Shown here: piece after piece, positions 1-7,052 of the stretch
Layout of the letters: each line of letters begins with the position of its first letter
How positions within the stretch are numbered: the first letter of the stretch is position 1
From: a virus
DNA: 22,892 bases
Virus record (IMG/VR): IMGVR_UViG_3300020183_000491
Location: 1-22,892 of that record
Direction: 5' to 3' (one strand)
Translations under genes and position numbers: made by a program
The notes under the pieces: model-generated
What the model was told of the DNA's origin: nothing
What the model saw: the letters and a program-made list of their open reading frames with translations, nothing else
Databases searched by the model: none

Positions 1-1575
1 AATACTGCATATTATTTAGACCCTAATAGTACATCTAACTTAGGAGGTTTAACTTTAGCGTGTAATGTATCAACAGGAAGAGCAAGCTATGGAAGATCAT
101 TGGCTAACTTAGTGCTATTACCCGATAGTACATATGGTGCTGCTTGTATTGATTTTAGGAGTGGAGTAAACTATCCCTCAGATGGCGCTCAAATTTATTA
201 TGAAACTGCTACAAATGGTGTTAGTGGTGAAACTTCTAGATTGGTTATTAGAACTGAAAATGATGCAGATGACACTATTTTAATTAGAGGTGGTTTTGTA
301 GAAATAAATTCTATTACTGTAGATGGTGGTAGTTCAAATCCAGGGTTTAGAGTATTATATAGTAATACAGCTAGAATGTACACATATAGTGACCATACTG
401 CAGAACTTGGTTCATTTCGTGCTCCAATCTTCTATGACAGCAATGATACTAGTTATTATGTAGATCCAAATAGTACATCAAATCTCTACTATACACAATT
501 CAATGACAGAGTATCCTTAGTAAAAAATAGAAATCACTTTACTGGATTGGAGGGTACAAGCAATGCTGATGGTAGATCACAACTTGTTCTTAGTTCTTAT
601 TATAGTGACCTTGTTATTGCATCTCAGCAAAACAATGCTAATCATGGAAGTACTATTTCCTTCACTGCAGTAAATCCTGCCAATAGTGCAGATTATAGAA
701 AATTCGTTATCAATCAGGGTAATTGGACTGGTAGCCAATACCTTCGTTTTGGATGGAGAGATGCTATCTTTACAAATCCACATGAATATGTGGGAGGTGT
801 TACGTTTGGTCCATATGATACATTTGGATTAGATGGATCTAATAAAATTGCATATGCATTTGGGTCATTCCGAGCACCAATCTTCTACGACAGCAATGAT
901 ACTGGGTATTATGTTGATCCTGCTAGCACTTCGAGAATTGGTGGTATTCAAATTTCTGCCGCAGAAGCAACTACCACAGGAAATGGCATTTATTTTTATG
1001 GCGTAAATGGTGATAATCCAGGATCATACAATCATGCTGCAATTGTTGAAAGGTTATGGGGAGCAACTGACCAATCTGAATTATTAATTTTTAAAGGTAA
1101 TGACCCAGATACTTCAACGATTCACGATCGTATTAGAATTGCTGCCACTGGTCGTATCGTATTTCACAGTACAACAGCATATCAAGCATATAGTGATTAT
1201 GTTAATGCTTATAGCGGAAATCTCGCTGGCTCAGGATACATTTATGGTAATGATCTTGTAATGACAGGTAATATTACTGCATATTCTGATATTCGATTAA
1301 AAGATAATATATCAGAAATTCGAAATCCTCTTGAAAAAATAAAACAAATTCGTGGTGTAACATATTCTAGAAAAGATCATGCAGATAAAAACGCAAGGCA
1401 TACTGGTGTTATTGCACAAGAGGTTGAAAAAGTTTTACCTGAAGCGGTACAAACAGATGAAGACGGTATGAAAATGGTTGCTTATGGTAATATGGTTGGT
1501 CTCTTGATCGAAGCAATTAAAGAACAACAGAAGCAGATTGACGAACTTAAGAAAATGATATATAATAAAGACTAA
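1..1575 (+). CDS. Tail fibre protein with C-terminal S74 chaperone domain (5' partial)
   Basis: The reading frame is open from base 1, so the start lies upstream of the window; the TTG at 100 is an internal codon. The visible part is about 524 residues, beta-rich and full of Gly, Ser, Asn and Tyr, as in receptor-binding fibres. A motif of the type YDSNDTxYYVDPxSTS occurs three times (the first copy cut by the window edge). The C-terminus, from about 1285, matches the S74 intramolecular chaperone: it opens with SDIRLKDNI and contains TGVIAQEVEKVLPEAV, then ends in a helical tail likely to form a coiled coil. In that family the Ser (codon 1285) and Lys (codon 1300) form the dyad that cuts off the chaperone after trimer folding. 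I infer a self-processed trimeric fibre at the tail periphery. Which T4 fibre it replaces is unknown. It is followed 26 bp later by the next gene, with a candidate late promoter over its stop codon. Confidence 0.9.
   Translation, partial: NTAYYLDPNSTSNLGGLTLACNVSTGRASYGRSLANLVLLPDSTYGAACIDFRSGVNYPSDGAQIYYETATNGVSGETSRLVIRTENDADDTILIRGGFVEINSITVDGGSSNPGFRVLYSNTARMYTYSDHTAELGSFRAPIFYDSNDTSYYVDPNSTSNLYYTQFNDRVSLVKNRNHFTGLEGTSNADGRSQLVLSSYYSDLVIASQQNNANHGSTISFTAVNPANSADYRKFVINQGNWTGSQYLRFGWRDAIFTNPHEYVGGVTFGPYDTFGLDGSNKIAYAFGSFRAPIFYDSNDTGYYVDPASTSRIGGIQISAAEATTTGNGIYFYGVNGDNPGSYNHAAIVERLWGATDQSELLIFKGNDPDTSTIHDRIRIAATGRIVFHSTTAYQAYSDYVNAYSGNLAGSGYIYGNDLVMTGNITAYSDIRLKDNISEIRNPLEKIKQIRGVTYSRKDHADKNARHTGVIAQEVEKVLPEAVQTDEDGMKMVAYGNMVGLLIEAIKEQQKQIDELKKMIYNKD
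412..486 (+). repeat. Tail-fibre repeat unit, copy 2
   Basis: This 25-codon unit begins SFRAPIFYDSNDTSYYVDP. It recurs at 865-939 with few changes, 453 bp later. A third copy, cut by the window edge, ends at base 42, about 444 bp earlier. The near-constant spacing of about 150 residues suggests a repeated structural module in the fibre shaft. The pattern is common in fibres of marine phages. Confidence 0.85.
865..939 (+). repeat. Tail-fibre repeat unit, copy 3
   Basis: The unit begins SFRAPIFYDSNDTGYYVDP and differs from the copy at 412-486 mainly near its end (ASTSRI in place of NSTSNL). The DNA is also close, with mostly third-position changes, which fits a fairly recent duplication or one kept alike by recombination. 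Confidence 0.85.
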
Positions 1576-1578
1576 ATA
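1572..1578 (+). promoter_or_regulatory. Candidate late promoter ACTAAATA before the 127-aa gene
   Basis: ACTAAATA (core CTAAATA at 1572-1578) resembles the T4 late promoter TATAAATA read by gp55. It lies 23 bp before the ATG at 1602 and overlaps the fibre stop codon. The same octamer occurs at 7007-7014 and 15771-15778, each time before a structural gene. Confidence 0.6.
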
Positions 1579-1601
1579 TAATTTCTCAGAGGAAATTTAC
1601 A

Positions 1602-1985
1602 ATGGCAATTACATACACTTGGAAAGTTACAGGTCTTAAAAAGACAAGCACAGAAGGTCTTTCAGACGTTGTAATCGGAACACAATGGAACTGCAAAGGT
1701 ACAGATGAAGATGGGAATGAGGGTACTTTTAGTGGTGCCACTCCATTTAAGGCTTCAGATGTAAATGTCGATTCATTTGTAAACTTTTCACAACTTACTG
1801 AAGAAACTGTTCTTTCGTGGATTAAACCTGTCGTAACTGGTGGGTATTGGGATCATGTAAAAGAACAAATTCAAAAGCAAATTAATGGAAAGAAAAATCC
1901 GATTGTCGATGTTTCTGCAATGCCATGGGCTCCTGCTCCTGCGAATACCGCAAACGTGGCACCAGCCACCACAGCAAATACTTGA
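1602..1985 (+). CDS. Conserved small phage protein beside tail fibre (unknown role)
   Basis: A 127-residue protein with no signal peptide or membrane segment. It starts MAITYTWKVTGLKK and contains a DEDGNEGTFSGATPF segment, then a helical stretch (LTEETVLSWIKPVV). Its tail is rich in Ala, Pro, Thr and Asn. From memory, proteins with this opening and the GTDEDGNEGTFSGATPF block are common near tail genes of marine myoviruses, but none has a role I can name. The start is supported by AGAGGAAA about 9 bp upstream. It may be a small virion or fibre-assembly protein; that is inference from position only. Confidence 0.75.
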   Translation: MAITYTWKVTGLKKTSTEGLSDVVIGTQWNCKGTDEDGNEGTFSGATPFKASDVNVDSFVNFSQLTEETVLSWIKPVVTGGYWDHVKEQIQKQINGKKNPIVDVSAMPWAPAPANTANVAPATTANT

Positions 1986-2010
1986 TTTTTGAGTTGAGAT
2001 AATATATAAT
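1982..2010 (+). promoter_or_regulatory. Candidate sigma70-type promoter before the 75-aa gene
   Basis: TTGATT (1982-1987) and a perfect TATAAT (2005-2010) are separated by exactly 17 bp, which would start RNA near 2017, about 30 bp before the ATG at 2047. The region is very AT-rich, so chance matches are a real risk. The -35 overlaps the stop codon of the preceding gene. Confidence 0.45.
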
Positions 2011-2046
2011 ATTTTTTGCACTTAATATGTTTTAGGAGAAGAAATA

Positions 2047-2274
2047 ATGAATGGTACAGATACACAGCAAGCGCAACAGGCACAAGCACAAGCTCAACAA
2101 GAACAAATTGTTTCATTGCAGGTCACATTAAATGAAGCAAATGTACTTCTTGCTGGTCTTGGCGAACTTCCTGCTAGAGTCTCAATGAATTTAATTGATA
2201 AAATTCGCAATCAAGCGGTAAATCAATTAAACAAACAAGGACCAGCGCCAGTTGAAGGCGAACTTGTTAACTAA
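2047..2274 (+). CDS. Small conserved phage protein, Gln/Ala-rich N-terminus
   Basis: A 75-residue protein. Residues 6-18 are a Gln/Ala run. The rest is a helical segment with the pattern TLNEANVLLAGLGELPARVS followed by MNLIDKIRNQAVNQL. From memory, short proteins with 'vLaaLgxLPyxxxxxLixxIxxQ' are frequent in tailed phages and sit near tail genes, with no established role. A strong ribosome site (TTAGGAGAAG) lies upstream of the ATG. The Gln/Ala run is encoded by repetitive CAA/GCA codons and so could vary in length by slippage. Function unknown. Confidence 0.75.
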   Translation: MNGTDTQQAQQAQAQAQQEQIVSLQVTLNEANVLLAGLGELPARVSMNLIDKIRNQAVNQLNKQGPAPVEGELVN

Positions 2275-2307
2275 TCGATAACGCAATAATCTCGACTTTT
2301 GAAATAC

Positions 2308-2314
2308 CTAAATA
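2308..2314 (+). promoter_or_regulatory. Candidate late promoter CCTAAATA before gene 13
   Basis: CTAAATA lies 30 bp upstream of the gp13 ATG at 2345, in the 70-bp gap after the 75-aa gene. It matches the same core seen ahead of gp18 and the post-gp23 tail gene. It would head the 13-14-15-16-17 run. Confidence 0.55.
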
Positions 2315-2344
2315 ATGAAAACTCTTCATTTTTAGGAATGTTAA

Positions 2345-3106
2345 ATGTCATCACCAGCTACTCGAGAACAGTTAAAAGACTACGCTTTACGCAAACTCGG
2401 TTTCCCTGTAATTGATATTAACGTCGACGACGATCAATTAGAGGATCGTATCGATGATGCATTACAAAAGTTTCGCGACTATCACTACGACGGTACAGAA
2501 GAAGTATACCTAGCGCATCAGATTACAGCTGGTGACGTTTCGAACACTTACATACAACTTTCAGATAATATTGTTGGTATAAGTCGAATTTTACCAATTA
2601 GTTCTGGATCAATTAGTTCATCCAGTTCACAAGGATTCAATATCTTTGATATTAACTATCAGCTGCGATTAAACGATTTTTATAATCTTTTATCAAGTTC
2701 CTATACATACTATGTAATTGCGCGCGAGCATTTGGCAATGCTCGATTTAATTGTTACAGGGGAAATTCCATTCTCCTTTAATAAGAAATTAAACAAAGTA
2801 ACTTTATTTCTCGATTTTGCTGGTCGTCTTGCTGTTAATGATTATGTTGTTTTTCAAGCAACACAAATTGTTAATCCAGATACATATGCGAAAGTTTACA
2901 ATGATACTTGGGTAAAATCTTACACTACAGCATTGTTTAAAATGCAGTGGGGCAATAACTTAAATAAGTATACAAATTACACGCTTCCTGGTGGACTTGT
3001 TGTAAATGGTGATAAAATTTATAATGACGCAATTCAAGAAATTGACCGCTTAAACGAACGATTACGCGACGAGTACGAATTACCACCTCAAATGCAAGTT
3101 GGATAA
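2345..3106 (+). CDS. 13: Neck protein gp13 (head completion)
   Basis: A 253-residue protein that, in T4, forms the neck ring with gp14, closing filled heads and providing the site for tail joining. The N-terminus (ATREQLKDYALRKLGFPVID, then an acidic helix DDDQLEDRIDDALQKF) is typical of the gp13 family in T4-like phages. T4 gp13 is somewhat longer, at about 309 residues. The ATG at 2345 has TAGGA upstream; the nearby ATG at 2338 is in another frame. It is followed closely by gp14, gp15 and the terminase genes, the standard T4 order, which strongly supports the call. Confidence 0.9.
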   Translation: MSSPATREQLKDYALRKLGFPVIDINVDDDQLEDRIDDALQKFRDYHYDGTEEVYLAHQITAGDVSNTYIQLSDNIVGISRILPISSGSISSSSSQGFNIFDINYQLRLNDFYNLLSSSYTYYVIAREHLAMLDLIVTGEIPFSFNKKLNKVTLFLDFAGRLAVNDYVVFQATQIVNPDTYAKVYNDTWVKSYTTALFKMQWGNNLNKYTNYTLPGGLVVNGDKIYNDAIQEIDRLNERLRDEYELPPQMQVG

Positions 3107-3110
3107 TTTT

Positions 3111-3983
3111 ATGGCAGTTTCTGTGTATTTTAATAATCAGGGTGCAACAAGAGAACAGTTTTTAATCGAAGATTTAATTATTGAATCGATTAAAAATCAT
3201 GGAATTGATATCTATTATCTTCCGCGTAAATCTAGATCATCAATCGATCAACTCTATGGCGATGATCCTGTTAAATCATACGAATTAGCATTTAAGATTG
3301 ATATGTATCTTGAGACGTTTAATGATTTTGAAGGTAATCGAGAATTCTTTTCTAAATTTGGTTTAGAAATTCAAAAATCTGCGAGAGTTGCAGTTGCTCG
3401 AAGAACGTTCGAAAAAAATATTGGTGTAAATATTCGCAATCTTCCAAAAGAGGGCGATTTAATTTATCTTCCTGTTCAACAAAAATTATTAGAAATTAAA
3501 TTTGTTGAAGAAGAAAAAAACTTTTTTCAGGCAGGTAAATCAGCGCCATATATGTATGTGTTAAGTGTCGAGGCGTTTAGATACAATGGTGAATTGTTAA
3601 ATACTGGCGTTCCTGAGATCGATGAAATTGCTGATAGGGAAGCAGTTTCTGTTGAATATACATTAAATGTTGATGGATCAGGAACGTTCGACGATATGGA
3701 AATTGTATATCAGGGTGCATCACTCAATGCTGCAACAGCAAAAGCATTCGTTGCTGATTGGAACAAACCAAATCGAATATTAAAACTTCGAAATATTAAA
3801 GGAGTATTCGCATCGAATGTAAACATTATCGGCAATACATCTGGCGCAACATGGACATTAGCCTCTGTAAATCTTATGGAAAATGCAAATGAAACCTTTG
3901 ATGATAATGTTCGCATTGAAACAGAGGCAGATAATATTGTAGATTGGTCAGAAGCAAATCCATTCGGATCGAGTGACGATTAA
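3111..3983 (+). CDS. 14: Neck protein gp14 (head completion)
   Basis: A 291-residue protein, partner of gp13 in the neck. I chose the ATG at 3111 rather than the upstream in-frame TTG at 3099, because the TTG lies inside gp13 and MAVSVYFNNQG is the usual family opening. The N-terminal two thirds carry the gp14 core (EQFLIEDLIIESIKNHGIDI, YYLPRK, and EFFSKFGLEIQ). Residues about 189-253 are a separate beta-rich module that also occurs in gp15. The C-terminus is acidic. The stop and the next start overlap as TAATG, so translation of gp15 is probably coupled. Confidence 0.9.
   Translation: MAVSVYFNNQGATREQFLIEDLIIESIKNHGIDIYYLPRKSRSSIDQLYGDDPVKSYELAFKIDMYLETFNDFEGNREFFSKFGLEIQKSARVAVARRTFEKNIGVNIRNLPKEGDLIYLPVQQKLLEIKFVEEEKNFFQAGKSAPYMYVLSVEAFRYNGELLNTGVPEIDEIADREAVSVEYTLNVDGSGTFDDMEIVYQGASLNAATAKAFVADWNKPNRILKLRNIKGVFASNVNIIGNTSGATWTLASVNLMENANETFDDNVRIETEADNIVDWSEANPFGSSDD
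3675..3869 (+). repeat. 65-residue module in gp14, shared with gp15
   Basis: This encodes residues about 189-253 of gp14, starting GSGTFDDMEIVYQG. An ungapped hand alignment with gp15 residues 231-295 gives 18 identical positions of 65, including GSG, E.VY.G, AA.A, FV..WN and GV. It is likely an added beta domain rather than part of the core neck fold. Confidence 0.7.
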
Positions 3984-4984
3984 TGTTATCAGAAAAATAC
4001 TTTTATCACAGAATAACTCGTAAACTTGTTGTTTCATTTGGAACATTGTTTAACAATTTACGATTAACTCGATATGATAACACAGGAACAACAGAAATTG
4101 AACGAATCACAGTACCATTGTCATATATGGCAAAGGAAAAATTCTTTCAACGCATAGAACAAGATCCTAATTTAGATAAAAGAGTTCAAATTACATTACC
4201 ACGTATGTCATTTGAATTAATTTCTATAACATATGATCCGCTTCGAACTAAATCTATATTTAATAATTCGTATACTTCTAGCAATAACTCAATTGTTAAA
4301 TCTTCATACGTGGCGCCATATAACTATGCATTTCAATTAAACATATATGTTCGTAACACTGAAGATGGTACACAAATTATTGAACAAATTTTGCCATATT
4401 TTACGCCAGATTACACTCTTACAATTAATTTGACTGATGGTGTTGGAGAAAAAATTGATGTGCCAATCGTTCTAGAATCGATTGATTATCAAAACTCTGG
4501 ACAAATTGGAAATTCTGAGGAATTACGCACATTAATTTGGACATTAGGATTTACTGTAAAAGCATATTTGTATGGTCCAATCGAAAATAGAAAACTAATT
4601 CGAAAAGTAACCGCAAATACACTAGATTCTACTGTTTTACAAACAGGTGAAAGAAAAATTAATTTAAGTTCTGGTTCGGGAAATTATAAAGTTGGTGAAC
4701 TTGTATACGAAGGAAAAACAGCGAGCGCCGCAAATGCCTCGGGTTTCGTTAAATCTTGGAATAATGTTGCGAATCAAATTATTATCACAGATGTTACTGG
4801 TGTATTGTTAACAGGTAACAAACTTACAGGAGCAGTTACAAATACTGCATATACAATTAATACTTTTGATATTAATGACAATCAATTAGTAAATATAACT
4901 GTGATACCAAATCCATCAACAGCGAATGCGAATTCTGATTTCGGATTTACAGAAACTATTGAAGAATATCCAAATATTACATGA
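3983..4984 (+). CDS. 15: Tail completion / sheath-terminator protein gp15
   Basis: A 333-residue protein. In T4, gp15 forms the hexameric ring at the head-proximal end of the tail, stabilises the sheath and docks to the neck. The opening (MLSEKYFYHRITRKLVVSFGTLFNNL) and the block LSYMAKEKFFQRIEQDP are characteristic of the family. Residues 1 to about 210 match T4 gp15 in extent (T4 about 272). The extra length comes from a C-terminal module (231-295) shared with gp14, plus a short tail. The start overlaps the gp14 stop, and the end overlaps the gp16 start as ATGA. Confidence 0.9.
   Translation: MLSEKYFYHRITRKLVVSFGTLFNNLRLTRYDNTGTTEIERITVPLSYMAKEKFFQRIEQDPNLDKRVQITLPRMSFELISITYDPLRTKSIFNNSYTSSNNSIVKSSYVAPYNYAFQLNIYVRNTEDGTQIIEQILPYFTPDYTLTINLTDGVGEKIDVPIVLESIDYQNSGQIGNSEELRTLIWTLGFTVKAYLYGPIENRKLIRKVTANTLDSTVLQTGERKINLSSGSGNYKVGELVYEGKTASAANASGFVKSWNNVANQIIITDVTGVLLTGNKLTGAVTNTAYTINTFDINDNQLVNITVIPNPSTANANSDFGFTETIEEYPNIT
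4673..4867 (+). repeat. 65-residue module in gp15, shared with gp14
   Basis: This encodes residues about 231-295 of gp15, starting GSGNYKVGELVYEG. It is the same length as, and alignable without gaps to, the module at 3675-3869. Both sit C-terminal to the conserved core of two proteins that are physical neighbours in the virion. Confidence 0.7.
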
Positions 4985-5382
4985 GTGAAATTGATAATAA
5001 ACTAAGTGACATATTAAATACTGATTATATTCCTGTTGTAAAAGACGACAAGCCTATAACAGTTCATCAATCACACACAGAAAATCCAGATGCAGATTAC
5101 TCGCGTTCAAATTATTATAATTTAATTGAAAAAGGCAACGAAGCATTAGATGGTATTCTTGAAGTTGCGAAAGAATCCAATCATCCTCGCGCATATGAAG
5201 TTGCTGCAAATATGATAAAAAATCTCTCTGATGTAACAGAGAAACTTATGATTCTTCAAAAACAGCAGCACGATTTACAACCAAAAGAATTATCACCAAC
5301 AAATATTACAGTAGATAAAGCAGTGTTTGTTGGATCTACTACCGATTTATTAAAGAAACTTAAAAATGAATCAGCTGAGTAG
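4981..5382 (+). CDS. 16: Terminase small subunit gp16
   Basis: A 133-residue protein in the T4 gp16 position. gp16 recognises DNA and stimulates the gp17 motor. The central region (SNYYNLIEKGNEALDGILEV, then HPRAYEVAANMIKNLSDVTEKLM) is predicted to be helical and coiled-coil, as expected for the ring-forming core of small terminases. The C-terminus carries VFVGSTTDLL, a conserved block in T4-like gp16 proteins. The length is close to the family norm (T4 164). The start overlaps gp15 by 4 nt (ATGA), and the end overlaps gp17 by 17 nt, suggesting coupled production of the two subunits. Confidence 0.9.
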   Translation: MSEIDNKLSDILNTDYIPVVKDDKPITVHQSHTENPDADYSRSNYYNLIEKGNEALDGILEVAKESNHPRAYEVAANMIKNLSDVTEKLMILQKQQHDLQPKELSPTNITVDKAVFVGSTTDLLKKLKNESAE

Positions 5383-6994
5383 AATTAAAAATTATCTTGG
5401 AAATCCTAAATTAAAGCGCATTAACACACAGCTGCAACTTACAGAGCATCAAGTTCGTGAGTTTATTAAGTGTTCAAAAGATTCAATTTATTTTATCGAA
5501 AACTATGTTCGAATTATTACGCTTGATAAAGGATTTGTGCAAATTAAACTTTATCCGTTTCAGCATCGAGCAATTAATGATATTGACAATAATCGCCGTG
5601 TAATTGTAAAAGCAGGTCGTCAGGTTGGTAAAACGACGATGGTTGTTGGATACATTCTCTGGTATATTTTATTTAATCAAGATAAATTTGTCGCAATTCT
5701 AGCAAACAAAGCTCCTACAGCAAGAGAAATTTTAAATCGCATTAAGGTGGCGTATGAGGCGCTGCCATTGTGGTTACAACAAGGTGTAAAAACATGGAAC
5801 AAGGGCGACATTGAACTTGAGAATAACTGTCGTGTAATGGCAACCTCGACTGCCTCGAGCGCGATTCGTGGTTATTCTATTTCGTTATTATATCTCGATG
5901 AGTTTGCATTCGTACCAAGTAATATTGCTGAAGAATTTTTTACCTCTGTTTATCCAACCATATCCTCTGGTGAAACCTCTAAGGTTTTAATTTCATCTAC
6001 ACCATGTGGAATGAATCACTATTATCGCATGTGGACTGAGGCGACTGAGGGTTTAAATGGATTTAAACACATTGAGGCTGATTGGCGTGAAGTTCCAGGT
6101 CGTGATCAAAAATGGGCAGATGAGCAACGCAGAGTTCTGGGTGATGAAAAATTCCTTCAGGAAATGGAATGCGAGTTTATGGGATCTGCAGGAACGCTTC
6201 TATCCTCTGCCTCATTAAAATCATTAGCGTTTGTAAAACCTGTGCACACCTCTGACAATGGAATTAAAATTTATGAACAACCGAAACAGGGGCATGTTTA
6301 TACAATTGTTGCTGACACTTCTCGTGGTAAGGGATTAGATTATTCTGCATGTGTAGTAATCGACTGTACAATTCCGTATAAAGTTGTCGCCTCTTATAAG
6401 GATAATAATATAAGCCCACTTGTTTATCCATCGATTCTGAAGAAGATGGGCGACTACTACAATCAAGCATATGCCTTAGTCGAAATAAATGACAATGGAC
6501 AACAGGTTGTAGATAGTTTATTTGAAGATTATGAGTATGAAAATATTTTATCAACGATTGAAATTAAATCAAAGATTGCACTGACATGGGGTTATGGTAA
6601 TAAATCGAATCGTGGAATTAGAACCACCAAATCGGTAAAGCGACTCGGCTGTTCTATTCTAAAGAATTTAATTGAACAAAATAAACTAATCATTCAAGAT
6701 TTTGATACGATTGCTGAGTTGTCAACTTTTATTGCCAAGGGATCCAGCTTCGAAGCTGAAGAGGGTGGGCATGATGATCTCGTAATGTGTCTTGTTCTCT
6801 TCTCTTGGATGTCAAATCAATCATTTTTTGCTGATTTGACGAATACAAATTTAAAGGAGCGATTGTATCAAGAACAAATGAAACAGATTGAGGAAGATTC
6901 TTTGCCAATGCCCATGGCTGGTCATGTAGATATGGACAATCCAGATTATGATTTTATCTCAAATGGAGCGGTTTGGAAGATCGTAAATCATTAA
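5366..6994 (+). CDS. 17: Terminase large subunit gp17 (ATPase and nuclease)
   Basis: A 542-residue DNA-packaging motor that docks on the portal, hydrolyses ATP to translocate DNA and cuts concatemers. Motifs visible: Walker A AGRQVGKTT at 83-91; Walker B LLYLDE with D178/E179; coupling motif SST at 210-212; C-terminal RNase H-type nuclease with D317 (ADTSRGKGLDYS), E373 (LVEIND) and D470/D471 (GGHDDLVM). All catalytic residues expected for T4 gp17 are present. It is shorter than T4 (610), mainly at the ends. The ATG at 5366 lies inside gp16; the only gap is between its stop and the gp18 promoter region. Confidence 0.97.
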   Translation: MNQLSRIKNYLGNPKLKRINTQLQLTEHQVREFIKCSKDSIYFIENYVRIITLDKGFVQIKLYPFQHRAINDIDNNRRVIVKAGRQVGKTTMVVGYILWYILFNQDKFVAILANKAPTAREILNRIKVAYEALPLWLQQGVKTWNKGDIELENNCRVMATSTASSAIRGYSISLLYLDEFAFVPSNIAEEFFTSVYPTISSGETSKVLISSTPCGMNHYYRMWTEATEGLNGFKHIEADWREVPGRDQKWADEQRRVLGDEKFLQEMECEFMGSAGTLLSSASLKSLAFVKPVHTSDNGIKIYEQPKQGHVYTIVADTSRGKGLDYSACVVIDCTIPYKVVASYKDNNISPLVYPSILKKMGDYYNQAYALVEINDNGQQVVDSLFEDYEYENILSTIEIKSKIALTWGYGNKSNRGIRTTKSVKRLGCSILKNLIEQNKLIIQDFDTIAELSTFIAKGSSFEAEEGGHDDLVMCLVLFSWMSNQSFFADLTNTNLKERLYQEQMKQIEEDSLPMPMAGHVDMDNPDYDFISNGAVWKIVNH

Positions 6995-7007
6995 AAACCT
7001 CAATTTA

Positions 7008-7014
7008 CTAAATA
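7008..7014 (+). promoter_or_regulatory. Candidate late promoter ACTAAATA before gene 18
   Basis: ACTAAATA (7007-7014) lies in the short gap between gp17 and gp18, 38 bp before the gp18 ATG. Sheath protein is needed in large amounts late in infection, so a late promoter here is expected. Confidence 0.6.
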
Positions 7015-7052
7015 AACCGTAATTACTATTTCTCCCAAACAGGAGTAAAACC

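Noticed and set aside
2001-2020. AATAT-ATA-ATATT hairpin followed by T run as a terminator
   Set aside because: The stem is only A-T pairs and too weak; the same bases fit a -10 element better.
3099-3110. TTG start for gp14
   Set aside because: It lies inside gp13; the ATG at 3111 gives the family-typical N-terminus.
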